NCBI GenBank assembly: GCA_041538025.1
Contig: JBGOEV010000001.1
Location: 62,001 to 126,000 of the forward strand
Reading direction: 5' to 3'
Length of the DNA stretch: 64,000 nt
Source: Thermosaccharophagus gerlachensis
GTDB taxonomy: Bacteria > Armatimonadota > Fervidibacteria > Fervidibacterales > Thermosaccharophagaceae
Every line of letters begins with the position of its first letter. The first letter of the stretch is position 1. Position numbers and translations under genes: made by a program. The notes below the pieces were generated by a model that did no database searches, had not been told where the DNA came from, and worked only from the letters and a program-made list of their open reading frames with translations. Shown here one piece after another: positions 8,704-18,302 of this stretch.

Positions 8704-9660
8704 TCATGCTGGTGTGTCCTCGGTTTGCTCTTTTGTTTCAAGTTCGCCACAAAGCCAGAGCAACTTTTCCCACATCTTATCCACTTCCTGCTGTATCTCA
8801 TCAATGATGTGTTCATTCTGCGGTTCAAAGAGGTGACGGAAGCGGGCTTGTTTTTCAAGCCACAACCTTATGGGTAGCTTCTCCTTAGGGCGATATGTTA
8901 GACGATACTTTCCGTAAACGACTTCATACAGTGGCCAGAAACATGTTTCAGTAGCAAGCCTTGATAGCTCAATCGCTTCTTCAGGTTCATGTCCATGCCC
9001 CAAGTTGCAATCGCTGTATACAACGAGCACTGCTGGACCTTCGGTAGTTATTGCCTTTTCAGCCTTTGTCGTTAAGTCTCTCCAGTAAGCTGGATTAGCC
9101 TGCGCAACATAAGGGATATTGTGTGCAACAGCTATTGCTGTCAAATCTTTTCTTGGTTGCACTTTACCCGGTATGACTTTTCCAGATGGCGTTGTGGTTG
9201 TGTATGCTCCCCTTGGTGTTGCCCCAGAGCGCTGTATACCTGTGTTCATGTAAGCACCGTTGTCATAACACACAAAAACGAAGTCATGCCACCTCTCAAG
9301 AGCTCCTGAGAGAGCTTGCAAGCCTATATCGTATGTTCCACCATCGCCAGCAATAGCGATGAATTTAATCTCCTTGCTTATTTTCCCTTTGCGCTTCAGC
9401 ACTTTGTAGGCAGCCTCAACGCCTGTAATAGTTGCTGCTGCATTCTCAAATGCGCTGTGTATCCAAGGAACATTCCACGCTGTCTCGGGGAAGATGGAAG
9501 TTGAAACTTCAACACAGCCAGTTGCGCATGCTACGACAACCGGGTATGGCGACGAGAGCAAGATTTGTCGGAGCGTCATCCCAGCACCGCATCCAGCACA
9601 CAACCTATGACCGCTCACAATGACTGGCTTTCTCTTAGCGAGTTCCCTTGCTGTTGGCAT
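8704..9660 (-). CDS. porB: Pyruvate:ferredoxin oxidoreductase beta subunit
   Basis: This is the thiamine-diphosphate-binding subunit of the 2-oxoacid:ferredoxin oxidoreductase, which converts pyruvate and CoA to acetyl-CoA and CO2 with reduction of ferredoxin. The 318-residue chain has the CAGCG cysteine pair at residues 21-24, a further cysteine in ACATGCVEV and a fourth in the DCNLGHGHE stretch, which together hold the 4Fe-4S cluster. The TPP motif GDGGTYDIG lies near residue 105. It is the last gene of a porGD-porA-porB operon. The large beta form and the operon partners favour pyruvate over other 2-oxoacids. Confidence 0.94.
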   Translation of the reverse strand: MPTARELAKRKPVIVSGHRLCAGCGAGMTLRQILLSSPYPVVVACATGCVEVSTSIFPETAWNVPWIHSAFENAAATITGVEAAYKVLKRKGKISKEIKFIAIAGDGGTYDIGLQALSGALERWHDFVFVCYDNGAYMNTGIQRSGATPRGAYTTTTPSGKVIPGKVQPRKDLTAIAVAHNIPYVAQANPAYWRDLTTKAEKAITTEGPAVLVVYSDCNLGHGHEPEEAIELSRLATETCFWPLYEVVYGKYRLTYRPKEKLPIRLWLEKQARFRHLFEPQNEHIIDEIQQEVDKMWEKLLWLCGELETKEQTEDTPA

Positions 9661-9688
9661 CGCTCAAATCGCCTCCTGCGTCGTCTGA

Positions 9689-10915
9689 CTATGCGAATGT
9701 TACTCCTTCTTTTGTTCTTAACCCAACCCACTGAATCGGCTCAACTGGTTCACCTCTCCCTACAGCCTCAAGTTGCTCAATGATGTTCAAAATTTGCCTT
9801 AAGGTTATGTCCCTTCCGCCCAAGCCGTAGATGTAGTTAATCACCTTTGGGTGTTTTTCAGCTTCATAGAGGGCTGCCTTTATATCTGTGAACAGCGGAC
9901 CACCCTCGCCATTGAAACTTAAAGCCCTGTCCATAACACCAATGGCTTTAGCATTGCAAAGAAGTTTCCTTATAGCTGACCAAGGGAACGGTCTATACAT
10001 GCGTATTTTGAGCAAGCCAGCTTTGCTCCCGTTTGAGCGAGCTATATCAATTGCAGCTTTAACAGTCCCAGCAGCAGAGCCCATGGCGACAAGTATTATC
10101 TCAGCATCCTCAAGACGATATGCTTCAACAAACCCGTATGCGCGCCCAAAGCGCTTATAGAACTCCATGCCAACTTCAAGCACGATTGCTGGAGCTCTGT
10201 TTATAGCTTCCCATTGCGAGCGTTTATGCTCCATGTAGTAAGGCGGAAGGTCAACAGGTCCAACGGTTATTGGGTTGTCCACATCAAGCAGTGAATAAAG
10301 CGGTTTGAACTCGCCAATAAATTCCTTCACCGCTTCATCAGGTAAAACTTCAACCGGCTCAAGTGAGTGGCTGACAACAAATCCATCAAGGCAAACCATG
10401 ACTGGCAGGTATATGCTCTCGGCTATCTTAACAGCTTGTATTGTGTTATCGTAAGCCTCTTGAGCGTTTTCCGAGTATAGCTGGATCCAGCCAGAATCCC
10501 TTGCTCCCATAGCATCTGAATGGTCACAGTGTATGTTAAGGTTTGAGTTCAGAGCTCTATTTGTCACCGCCATGACAATCGGTAAGCGAAGCGAAGATGC
10601 TACATATAACATCTCCCACATCAGCGCCAACCCTTGTGATGCAGTTGATGTCATTGCCCTCGCACCAGCAGCTGCAGCACCTATGCATGCGCTCATGGCG
10701 CTGTGTTCGCTCTCTACATGGATCATTTCGGTATCAACTAAGCCATCAGCAACGAACTCAGCAAACTTCTCAACGATCAGCGTTTGAGGAGTTATCGGGT
10801 ATGCAGCAACAACATCGGGGTTTATCTGACGCATTGCCTCTGCGATTGCATCATCGCCAATCAAACCCTTAACTTGCCCTCTGATGAACTTGCCCTCGCT
10901 TTTTTCTGCCGTCAC
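9689..10915 (-). CDS. porA: Pyruvate:ferredoxin oxidoreductase alpha subunit
   Basis: This subunit binds the pyruvate side of the active site. It carries the GDDAIAEAM opening, the AAYPITPQT motif and the GARAMTSTASQGLALM segment typical of PorA, and ends with the domain containing GLGGRD. The frame is open to an ATG at 10939, but the GTG at 10915 has a GGAGGG site seven bases upstream and I prefer it (408 residues). It sits between the gamma-delta fusion and porB, with 28 bases or fewer to each, consistent with one transcript and a stoichiometric complex. Confidence 0.93.
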   Translation of the reverse strand: MTAEKSEGKFIRGQVKGLIGDDAIAEAMRQINPDVVAAYPITPQTLIVEKFAEFVADGLVDTEMIHVESEHSAMSACIGAAAAGARAMTSTASQGLALMWEMLYVASSLRLPIVMAVTNRALNSNLNIHCDHSDAMGARDSGWIQLYSENAQEAYDNTIQAVKIAESIYLPVMVCLDGFVVSHSLEPVEVLPDEAVKEFIGEFKPLYSLLDVDNPITVGPVDLPPYYMEHKRSQWEAINRAPAIVLEVGMEFYKRFGRAYGFVEAYRLEDAEIILVAMGSAAGTVKAAIDIARSNGSKAGLLKIRMYRPFPWSAIRKLLCNAKAIGVMDRALSFNGEGGPLFTDIKAALYEAEKHPKVINYIYGLGGRDITLRQILNIIEQLEAVGRGEPVEPIQWVGLRTKEGVTFA

Positions 10916-10941
10916 GGCTTTTCCCTCCGTTAAGAACATGG

Positions 10942-11943
10942 TTATGTTGCCATGCTTCTCTCTGGGTGCATCGTTATCGCTTTAACCTTCGGCGGGCAAA
11001 CAACAGCACAAATACCACAACCTTTGCAATAGTCATAATTTATGCCAGCCACCTTCCCATCCTTAATCAAGATCGCATCATCGGGGCAATGGATGAAGCA
11101 CATGTAGCAGTTGGTGCATTTCTCCTTATCCCACACTGGACGCTTACTGCGCCATGTCCCAGTTTTATGAGCAAGTGATGTTGCTGGTTGCGGTATTATT
11201 CCACCAAGTGCCAATTCCTCCCATGAAGCCAATTCAGCCTTTGGGAGATGCTCCTCTATCACCTCTGGGGAGCTTATCGGTTCTTCATCAACTACAACTT
11301 CATTGTAGCCTCTTTCAACAGCTTCCAAGTTCGCCTTGAGGAGTTCAGGTCTCCTCCTTACTCTCTCAGGTAAATGCTCCTTAACGACTTCTGTGAGAGT
11401 TTCAAGTCTTACTGCGCCTGTAACTTTTGCAACTGCGCCAAGCATTGGCATATTAGGCATCGGGCGTTTTATCGTCTCAACCGATATTGCAGTTGCATCA
11501 AGCGTGGCGACCCTCTTTAAAGCTCCAAATATCGGATGAACTCTCCGAAGCTCACTTGGTGGATAGGGAACGTTTGCTATAAGTGTTGTATCGCTCCTTA
11601 TGCCATAAAGCACGCTTGGCGCCGTTAGAAGCGAATCATCAATGATCGCAATCACATCTGGAGACTCAATCCCGCTGTGTATTGTTAACGGCATCTCAGC
11701 GATCCTCGTGAAGCCTTCAACTGGAGCACCTCTTCTTTCAGGACCAAATTGTGGGAATGCTTGTATCCACTTCCCATCAGCAAGAGCTGCGTGTCCAAGC
11801 AACAACGCAACAGTCCTTATTCCTTGCCCAGCCCTGCCATGCCAACGAACTTCAAGCGCTTTTAAACTGCTCACACCTCCCTCTAAAACCTTAACAACGC
11901 CGTCCTCACCAAACTCAACTTTTAGCTCCTCATTTGCTCCCAT
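10942..11943 (-). CDS. Pyruvate:ferredoxin oxidoreductase gamma-delta fusion
   Basis: The 333-residue chain joins two Por subunits that are separate in many archaea and bacteria. Residues about 27-210 are the gamma domain, with the WHGRAGQGI opening and FGPERRGAPV. Residues about 265-325 are a two-cluster ferredoxin delta domain, with CTNCYMCFIHCP and CKGCGICAVVCP motifs that bind two 4Fe-4S clusters and pass electrons to free ferredoxin. A linker of roughly 50 residues rich in Glu and Pro joins them. The ATG has a strong GGAGGGAG site. As the first gene of the por operon it should be translated in step with porA and porB. Gamma-delta fusions are known in this family, so this is a variant and not a new enzyme. 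Confidence 0.92.
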   Translation of the reverse strand: MGANEELKVEFGEDGVVKVLEGGVSSLKALEVRWHGRAGQGIRTVALLLGHAALADGKWIQAFPQFGPERRGAPVEGFTRIAEMPLTIHSGIESPDVIAIIDDSLLTAPSVLYGIRSDTTLIANVPYPPSELRRVHPIFGALKRVATLDATAISVETIKRPMPNMPMLGAVAKVTGAVRLETLTEVVKEHLPERVRRRPELLKANLEAVERGYNEVVVDEEPISSPEVIEEHLPKAELASWEELALGGIIPQPATSLAHKTGTWRSKRPVWDKEKCTNCYMCFIHCPDDAILIKDGKVAGINYDYCKGCGICAVVCPPKVKAITMHPERSMAT

Positions 11944-12013
11944 TCTTTTCTCCCTCCTACGAGAATGCCGAAAGTTGCTCCTTTGTTTTGAATATGCAAC
12001 ATCGTTGCCTTCC

Positions 12014-13270
12014 TCATTTGCTCATTGCAAGCCACGCTGACACAAATGCACTCCCTCTTGGTCGGAAACGCAGCCTGAGCCTTGTTATTTGGTCTACGAT
12101 ATGGCTGTGCCACAAAGAATTCGCCTTTACATCCATTTCGCTTAACTCATGCCAACTATCATCACCGGCGACATCCGCTTCAACCGTGACTACACCATCA
12201 GTGCTGCTCCACAACCATATCGTCTTTTGGGAGAACGCGAGTGTGTATATAGCGGATGTGACTGCTCCATTTGGTTCAACGAGTCGTTTTTGCCAAAGCG
12301 AGTAAACGAGTGCCCTCTCCCTGCTTGGTTCAAGCTCCTCCTCATTAATCTTTGCCAAGCATATCCTGTGTGTTGCATCAGCAGATGCCCCCATAACCTC
12401 ACTGTAGTAGAGTAAGCCTTTGCCCTTAACAAGCCATGGGTGAACAACACTCATGTCTTGTTTTACGGCTGTTTGTGTTAAGCCAGCCAAAGGGTTGCGT
12501 GGCGAGCGTGCCCATGCTATGCCATCTGGTGAGTATGCTATGCCTATGCTATAACGCCCTTGTCTCCCTATGCCCTCGTAAAGCATTACTATGTGGTCGC
12601 CATGAATGAACGCATGATGCGCTTCTATCCCGGCGTCCCAGAAGGTGCATTGTGTGTCTTCATGCCAACCACGCTGTGTGAAGACAGGGTTCTCCTCAAA
12701 CTTAGCCCAGTTCCTACCATCACCAGATATTGCCCCGCCAATTTGCATTGAACGCTCACCGTAACCACCATAGAGCATGAGAAATTCACGTCTCATCTTG
12801 ATCACAGATGGGAAGGCGACACCGTTTTCGTCCCAACATTCCTTCTCTCCAACATCAACCACCGGATTGGAATCCAGTTTGTGCCATTCTTTCTTGTCCT
12901 TTGATATCGCTAACCCTATGCGTAACTTCCTATCAGCTCCAAACCCTGAGTAGTAAAGCCAATACTCATCACCAACCATCAAAAGAGAACCAACCTCAAA
13001 GCCGAGTTCATCAAACGAGCCCTCTGTCGGGATAAGCACAGGGTTATCAGGATGCTTCTCCCAATGTATACCGTCTTCGCTTACTGCCAACCCGAACATT
13101 CTGGGTGAACCATCGCCAAACAAGCCACTCCCCTTTTCCCAACCCTGATACAGCATGAAATAAACATCGTCCTCACACCAAACGATTGGCGCAGCAACTC
13201 CCTTAGCATCCCAACTACCCTTGGTTGGTTGAAGCACAACGCCGACTCTCTCACATAGCACCATTTCCAT
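12014..13270 (-). CDS. Five-bladed beta-propeller glycosidase/phosphorylase-like protein (GH43/GH130 fold)
   Basis: About 418 residues with the repeating blade pattern of GH43/GH130 enzymes: segments such as FGLAVSEDGIHWEKH, IGLAISKDKKEWHKL, IGGAISGDGRNWAKF and IGIAYSPDGIAWARS each mark a blade. The first 310 residues form the propeller; the last 100 read as a beta-rich accessory domain. No signal peptide is seen, so it is probably cytoplasmic, which suits a phosphorylase acting on imported oligosaccharides more than a secreted glycosidase (inference). Catalytic residues cannot be assigned with certainty. The start lies among closely spaced GTG/ATG codons (13273, 13270, 13264). It lies upstream of the por genes on the same strand. 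Confidence 0.75.
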   Translation of the reverse strand: MEMVLCERVGVVLQPTKGSWDAKGVAAPIVWCEDDVYFMLYQGWEKGSGLFGDGSPRMFGLAVSEDGIHWEKHPDNPVLIPTEGSFDELGFEVGSLLMVGDEYWLYYSGFGADRKLRIGLAISKDKKEWHKLDSNPVVDVGEKECWDENGVAFPSVIKMRREFLMLYGGYGERSMQIGGAISGDGRNWAKFEENPVFTQRGWHEDTQCTFWDAGIEAHHAFIHGDHIVMLYEGIGRQGRYSIGIAYSPDGIAWARSPRNPLAGLTQTAVKQDMSVVHPWLVKGKGLLYYSEVMGASADATHRICLAKINEEELEPSRERALVYSLWQKRLVEPNGAVTSAIYTLAFSQKTIWLWSSTDGVVTVEADVAGDDSWHELSEMDVKANSLWHSHIVDQITRLRLRFRPRGSAFVSAWLAMSK

Positions 13271-13421
13271 CACCTTCCAAGTGAGCCTTAAGCAAACATT
13301 GTTCCGCTACGCATTCCCAAGACTTCATGATGCCACTTAGCTTAGCATTTTTTCTGCTACACTTACTATGTGGAGGTGTCTAAAGTTTTGGCAAACTGTT
13401 CGCTGTCGGGGTGTGATAAAA

Positions 13422-14057
13422 ATGGAAGAGGTCAAAATGTTAGTATCGCAGGCAACGCAACTGCTGAGGTCTGGGAAGGCAAATGAAGCATTGGAGCTTT
13501 TGCAAAGGGCTGTCCATTTAGCTCCTCATAGCTTTGTCGTCCATCATGCGCTTGGTGTTGCTCTTGCCAAGTGCGGTCGCTTAGAAGATGCTCTCATACA
13601 CCTCCGTCAAGCAATTCAAATGAACCCGCGCTCTCCACAAGTTCACTTCAACTTGGGCAGGGTCTACCAGAAGAAGGGAGAGCTTAAAGCTGCACTGGAT
13701 GAGTTCGGTGAGGCTGTGCGCCTTAATCCGCAGTATAGGGCAGCTTTGAAGGCGCTTGAGGAAGTCCAACAGCAGATAAGCCAGCAAGCGAGTGAGGAAG
13801 CACTTGTGATTGAAACCGAACCACTTGAGGTCATAGAAGAAAGCTTTGAGCACTTGAGATGCCACTGGCATCCAGACAAAATCGCGACATCAAGATGCCC
13901 ATCGTGTAAGCGATGGGTGTGCATTGACTGTGAGCGATTTGTCTATGGGACAACGATGTGTTTTGAGTGCGCAGAAAAAGAGTGGGCGAAAACAACGGGA
14001 AGGGAAGAGGAGAAGAAAACAGAGGACAAGGAAACATTCCTCGAGCTTGAGCCTTAG
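13422..14057 (+). CDS. TPR protein with C-terminal zinc-finger (B-box-like) domain
   Basis: The 211-residue protein begins with about three tetratricopeptide repeats (residues 5-110), recognisable by the A-L-G-A-P spacing in segments such as HHALGVALAKCGRLEDA and HFNLGRVYQKKGELKAA. After an acidic linker it has a cysteine/histidine cluster, CHWHPDKIATSRCPSCKRW then CIDCERF and CFEC, matching the treble-clef/B-box-like zinc domains found on many bacterial membrane and scaffold proteins. The open frame reaches back to 13368, but the ATG at 13422 has GGGGTG eight bases upstream. It probably acts as a protein-interaction scaffold. It is transcribed away from the GH-like gene. Confidence 0.7.
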   Translation: MEEVKMLVSQATQLLRSGKANEALELLQRAVHLAPHSFVVHHALGVALAKCGRLEDALIHLRQAIQMNPRSPQVHFNLGRVYQKKGELKAALDEFGEAVRLNPQYRAALKALEEVQQQISQQASEEALVIETEPLEVIEESFEHLRCHWHPDKIATSRCPSCKRWVCIDCERFVYGTTMCFECAEKEWAKTTGREEEKKTEDKETFLELEP

Positions 14058-14077
14058 ATCAACACAGGCTTCTTTCT

Positions 14078-15973
14078 TCACTTTACCTTGAGAGGCAATT
14101 CACAGCGTCCTTCAATGACATAATCGGTCCTTATGCTAACCGAACTCAGCGGATGGGGAAACCCTATGGGGTGCACGTCTATCTCATCGGTGCGCCGAAA
14201 TAGTTCTTGTAGCTCCGCGCCTTCTGCAGTTATACTCCGATAAGTCATGTCAAACTTCTCAAGCAACCTGCGGAAACGCCAGTCAGCAGCATCCCAAATC
14301 TCGACGAGCACATCGTTACCTCTTGGTTCTTCTCTTAGTGCCTTGAGCAGTTCATCAAACGAACTTGGGAAACCACGGTCAGTTACTTGCCTGCTCAAAA
14401 TGCGCCCTGCAACTTCATCAAAGTTTTGCTTACAGCGTGCCACAACAACAATGTCGTTTGGCGCATCTTCTGGTATACGCAACTTGATGGTTTTAATTTC
14501 GGTGTCCCCCATGAACGGTTGTAAGTGGACATGAAGCTCAATTTCTCCTCCCCTACGCACAGCACCATTTGCAAGTGATAGTTTGCATATGCGTGCAGTC
14601 ATGCGCTTCTGCGAGAGTTTTACATTGACCTCAACATCTTTTAAATCCAATCTTTTGAACTCGTTATCCACTAACGCCTTAAGCCACTTCGTGAACTTGT
14701 TTGCGCACTTGACAGCTATATCCTCTGAGTAAGTTTTTTCATCACACTCAAGTTCACGATTATCGTTGCCTTCCCATCTCGCTTTCCAATACAGCTTTGC
14801 CGTCCCAGCGCCTATCCTGTCATAAACTTTATCAATTGCATCAAGCAAGATGATCCCGCAAAGCAATGGTAGCATCTTTTCCTCGGGCGTAACTTGGGCT
14901 GTAACTTTTTGTGTTCTCTCCCCATCAACAGTTATACGAAGGGTTACCCACTCGGGTGAGCGACCAAGGTAGCCTGCTATCCCTTTATCTCTGTCTTGGG
15001 TGGCAACGCCGATAGTTGTGCCAAGCGGTGAGCCAACTTTAAACGGCATGATCAAGCTACGCACAACTTTGTGTATATATGCACCAGTCAAGCCGAGCTT
15101 TGTAGAACCACACTGGAGTAATGGATGCCCGAATGCAACGAATTTATTATCGCTGCAGTATGTAAGTGTTCCAAGTGCTGTTATAGAGATGTCGCCAGTT
15201 GCGAACTGAAGTGCAATCGCAGAACCCATTTCAAGCGCTACGCTATCTTTTTGCATACTCATGGTGGACGATGGAACTGAGAACATCCCAAAGCGCCCAC
15301 AAAGCCTTTTTAACTCTTCCATTGCTCTGCGTGAAAGCCCGCATACCATCAAGGGTGTCATCAACCTCGGCATAATGTTATCACTTGAACTGATGCTACG
15401 AATATACCACCTAAAAATTGGGGTGCGGATGGAGAGCAAGACCCATTCCCAATTAAGTGGCGATGCTGGCATTATAGTTGTTCCAACAGGGTAGGGAGCT
15501 ATGTGCTCACTGCTGTCGGTGAGGATATGTTGAGCATGCTTTGAAAAGCTTTTAAGGTTAGGTAACGTTGCTTCCTTCTTTTCGTCGTATTGAAAGATTG
15601 AGAGCATATCCTTAGCTGGCGTCATGTATGCGAATTTTGTATCGGAGAACGGCTCCGCAAAAGCTATCGCCCCAGCAAGTTCCCCATCTATGATTACTGG
15701 GCTACCACTCATCCCAGCGCACACACCACCAATCTCGTCAATCCTCTTTCCACCAACACGCACCAAAACGATATCGGTTTGTGGCAATGAACCTTTCAGG
15801 ACGTCAATTATTTCAACGCTAAAAGCCTCAACTTTAGTGCCTTCAAAAACTGTCTTACCAACGCCTTTCATCCCCGGCTTTATCTTGTCAGTGTCTATGA
15901 TGGCTTTCACAGGCGTGATGGAAAACAAAAAAACGCACAGCACTATGTAGGTTTGTAGCAATCTCGCTTTCAT
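14078..15973 (-). CDS. Secreted S55-family (SpoIVB-like) serine peptidase domain protein
   Basis: A 631-residue exported protein. The N-terminus is a signal peptide (hydrophobic residues about 7-24 ending in VKA). Residues about 30-320 match the SpoIVB/S55 peptidase domain: the KPGMKGVGKTVFEG opening, the catalytic-serine motif GMSGSP at 87-92, the AFAEPFSDTKFAYMTP stretch and the later FAIGHPLL-like region (VAFGHPLLQCG). The remaining 300 residues are beta-rich and unrecognised. In spore formers SpoIVB cleaves SpoIVFA, but S55 domains are also found outside sporulating bacteria. Here no sporulation gene is nearby, so an envelope or signalling role is more likely. The catalytic histidine was not assigned. 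Confidence 0.78.
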   Translation of the reverse strand: MKARLLQTYIVLCVFLFSITPVKAIIDTDKIKPGMKGVGKTVFEGTKVEAFSVEIIDVLKGSLPQTDIVLVRVGGKRIDEIGGVCAGMSGSPVIIDGELAGAIAFAEPFSDTKFAYMTPAKDMLSIFQYDEKKEATLPNLKSFSKHAQHILTDSSEHIAPYPVGTTIMPASPLNWEWVLLSIRTPIFRWYIRSISSSDNIMPRLMTPLMVCGLSRRAMEELKRLCGRFGMFSVPSSTMSMQKDSVALEMGSAIALQFATGDISITALGTLTYCSDNKFVAFGHPLLQCGSTKLGLTGAYIHKVVRSLIMPFKVGSPLGTTIGVATQDRDKGIAGYLGRSPEWVTLRITVDGERTQKVTAQVTPEEKMLPLLCGIILLDAIDKVYDRIGAGTAKLYWKARWEGNDNRELECDEKTYSEDIAVKCANKFTKWLKALVDNEFKRLDLKDVEVNVKLSQKRMTARICKLSLANGAVRRGGEIELHVHLQPFMGDTEIKTIKLRIPEDAPNDIVVVARCKQNFDEVAGRILSRQVTDRGFPSSFDELLKALREEPRGNDVLVEIWDAADWRFRRLLEKFDMTYRSITAEGAELQELFRRTDEIDVHPIGFPHPLSSVSIRTDYVIEGRCELPLKVK

Positions 15974-16034
15974 GCTTTACACCGCCCTTTGTATTCATCT
16001 CAGTAGCATTGTGCTGTGGGCTAAGTTACATCCC

Positions 16035-17306
16035 TCAAAGTCTGAAAACCTTCGACCTATATTTTTCGTCCCTTGGTATTGCGTTGCGTGTATCAACGAT
16101 TAAGCGTGCATGCTCAGCAATCCAATGCCAATCATATGTATCGTGGGGTGTCAACACAACTACGCAATCCACCGACGAGAGCAACTCCTCTGTTAGTTCT
16201 TGCGATTTGTAAATGTGAGGACCAACTTCAATACCTTGCACATATGGGTCGTTTATGATTACCTTTGCTCCTTTCATCGTGAGCAAGTCAATCACATCAA
16301 GCGCTGGTGACTCCCTGTAGTCCGAGACATTGGGCTTATATGTTACGCCGATTATGAGCACAACGCTATCGCGCAACGGCTTTCCATGCCAGTTAAGCGC
16401 CTCAGCGATTATGTTGACTGTCTCTTCGGGCATCCGTTTGTTTATCTCGTGAGCAAGCTCAATGAACCTTGAGCGGAAGTTGTAGGATCTAACCCTCCAA
16501 GCCAAATACATTGGGTCAACAGGTATGCAGTGTCCACCTACACCCGGACCAGGATAAAAAGGCATAAAGCCAAATGGCTTTGTTGAGGCTGCATCTATAA
16601 CTTCCCAGATATCAATCTTCATGCGCCTGCACATCAAAGCGAATTCATTGACGAGCGCAATGTTAACAGCTCTAAATGTATTTTCAAGCAACTTCGCCAT
16701 CTCAGCAATCTTTGGTGACGAGACTGGCACAACTTTATCTACAACAAGCGAATAAAGAGCAACAGCGCGCCTTGTGCATTCTTGAGTGACGCCACCAACA
16801 ACTTTCGGTGTGTTTTTTAGCGTCCATTTTTTATTCCCTGGGTCAACCCGTTCTGGTGAGAAGGCAAGGAAAGCATCCTTCCCTATGGTGAAGCCACGTG
16901 ATTCAATCTCTGGTTTAAGCACTTCTTCTGTTGTGCCCGGATATGTTGTGCTTTCAAGGATGACAAGCGTCCCGCGCTTGATCAATTGTGCCACCTTTTG
17001 AGAAGCACTCAGCACATGCGATATGTCCGGTTCGCCTGTCTTGCGCAGTGGTGTCGGGACGCATATTATGACAGCATCGCATTCCGAAATGACATTGTAG
17101 TCAGTCGTTGGGAAGAACCTTCCCGCAACCTTCCTTACATCCTCATCTGAAACATCCTCTATGTATGAATGTCCTTGGCGTAGCATTTGTATTTTGTCCT
17201 CTTTCAAATCAACACCGTATACTCTCTCCACCTTTTCTGAAAGCGTGAGCGCTAATGGTAGACCAGCATAGCCAAGCCCTATGACCCCAACCCTATCAAA
17301 CCTCAC
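16035..17306 (-). CDS. UDP-sugar 6-dehydrogenase (UDP-GlcNAc/UDP-ManNAc dehydrogenase type)
   Basis: This NAD-dependent dehydrogenase oxidises C6 of a UDP-sugar to the uronate, feeding surface polysaccharide synthesis. The 423 residues start with the Rossmann loop VGVIGLGYAGLPLA. The SPERVDPGN motif and the catalytic cysteine in GVGGHCIPVDP (Cys260) are intact. The PGPGVGGHC form with FxPFYP before it is typical of the WbpA/WecC group and not of UDP-glucose dehydrogenases. It lies 45 bases after the start region of galU on the same strand, so the two nucleotide-sugar genes are probably cotranscribed. Confidence 0.88.
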   Translation of the reverse strand: MRFDRVGVIGLGYAGLPLALTLSEKVERVYGVDLKEDKIQMLRQGHSYIEDVSDEDVRKVAGRFFPTTDYNVISECDAVIICVPTPLRKTGEPDISHVLSASQKVAQLIKRGTLVILESTTYPGTTEEVLKPEIESRGFTIGKDAFLAFSPERVDPGNKKWTLKNTPKVVGGVTQECTRRAVALYSLVVDKVVPVSSPKIAEMAKLLENTFRAVNIALVNEFALMCRRMKIDIWEVIDAASTKPFGFMPFYPGPGVGGHCIPVDPMYLAWRVRSYNFRSRFIELAHEINKRMPEETVNIIAEALNWHGKPLRDSVVLIIGVTYKPNVSDYRESPALDVIDLLTMKGAKVIINDPYVQGIEVGPHIYKSQELTEELLSSVDCVVVLTPHDTYDWHWIAEHARLIVDTRNAIPRDEKYRSKVFRL

Positions 17307-17350
17307 CCTTTATCACCTCGGTGCCTTGTGCTGGTTTTGCAAATTGACCT

Positions 17351-18238
17351 TTAAGGGGCGTGTTTGAGACGGCTCTCATGCTCTTGCAACCACTTCTTAA
17401 CCCACTTTACCATTCTTTCGCCCAACTCTTCGTCAGTAAGCGCGAGAAGAAAGAAGGCTTCAAAGTATGTATCAAAGCCACCTATGTCAAGCCTGCGTTC
17501 ACCTTCGTTAAGCATAACACCGTAGACTGGCAGCCCATCATGTATCAACAATCTTATAGCGTCGGTGAGTTGATACTCACCACCATGTCCGACTGAAATC
17601 CGTGACAAGGCATCGTATATGAGTGGCGAGAAAATGTATCTTGCAGCCACCGCGTAGTTTGATGGTGATTGTTCTCTTGGTGGTTTTTCAACAATATCAA
17701 CAAGGCGACTAATCTTCTCCCCTTTGTCTTCAAGTGAAGCTATACCGTATTTGCTCACATCCTCCTCTGGCACATGCTCAAGAGCAATCGTTGCTACAGC
17801 CCCTTTTTCCCTATGTGCTTTCATCATGCGTGTTAGCAACTCGTGAGGTTTCGCAGAGTGAATGATTGAGTCTCCAAGTGCTACAACGAAGTCTTCGTCG
17901 CCTGTAAAATCCTTTGCCAAGCTGACTGCATGTCCAAGCCCAAGTGGGGTGCTCTGGCGTATGTAAAACAATTGCACATTCATGTTATTTGCAGTTGGGC
18001 AGAGTTGTGGAGGCATGTTTTGGAGTATTGGATCTTCATCAAAGTGGTCCTCAATGCTTCTCTTCTTGAGTCCGGTGATAATGAGGATATCTTTGATACC
18101 TGCAGCTACGAGCTCTTCAACTACATACTGAATGACTGGCTTTCTACCGACAGGTAACATCTCCTTCGGCTGTGATTTAGTTGCTGGTAGTAGTCTTGTT
18201 CCCAAGCCTGCAGCGGGGATAACAGCTTTGCGTATCAT
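17351..18238 (-). CDS. galU: UTP-glucose-1-phosphate uridylyltransferase
   Basis: GalU makes UDP-glucose from UTP and glucose-1-phosphate. The 295-residue chain has the nucleotide-binding opening VIPAAGLGTRLLP, then TKSQPKEMLPV with the conserved lysine, and the VALGDSIIH and VEKPP motifs. The open frame reaches a TTG at 18259; the ATG at 18238 starts immediately before the family's first strand and is preferred, with a GGGAG site somewhat far upstream. It precedes the UDP-sugar dehydrogenase on the same strand, which suggests a small envelope-sugar operon. Five tRNA genes on the same strand lie just upstream. Confidence 0.94.
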   Translation of the reverse strand: MIRKAVIPAAGLGTRLLPATKSQPKEMLPVGRKPVIQYVVEELVAAGIKDILIITGLKKRSIEDHFDEDPILQNMPPQLCPTANNMNVQLFYIRQSTPLGLGHAVSLAKDFTGDEDFVVALGDSIIHSAKPHELLTRMMKAHREKGAVATIALEHVPEEDVSKYGIASLEDKGEKISRLVDIVEKPPREQSPSNYAVAARYIFSPLIYDALSRISVGHGGEYQLTDAIRLLIHDGLPVYGVMLNEGERRLDIGGFDTYFEAFFLLALTDEELGERMVKWVKKWLQEHESRLKHAP

Positions 18239-18302
18239 TCTGTTACTCAACTCCCGCAAGTTTGATGTGTGGGTAGTTGCACTGCGGGGGGTTAATTTAA
18301 AG

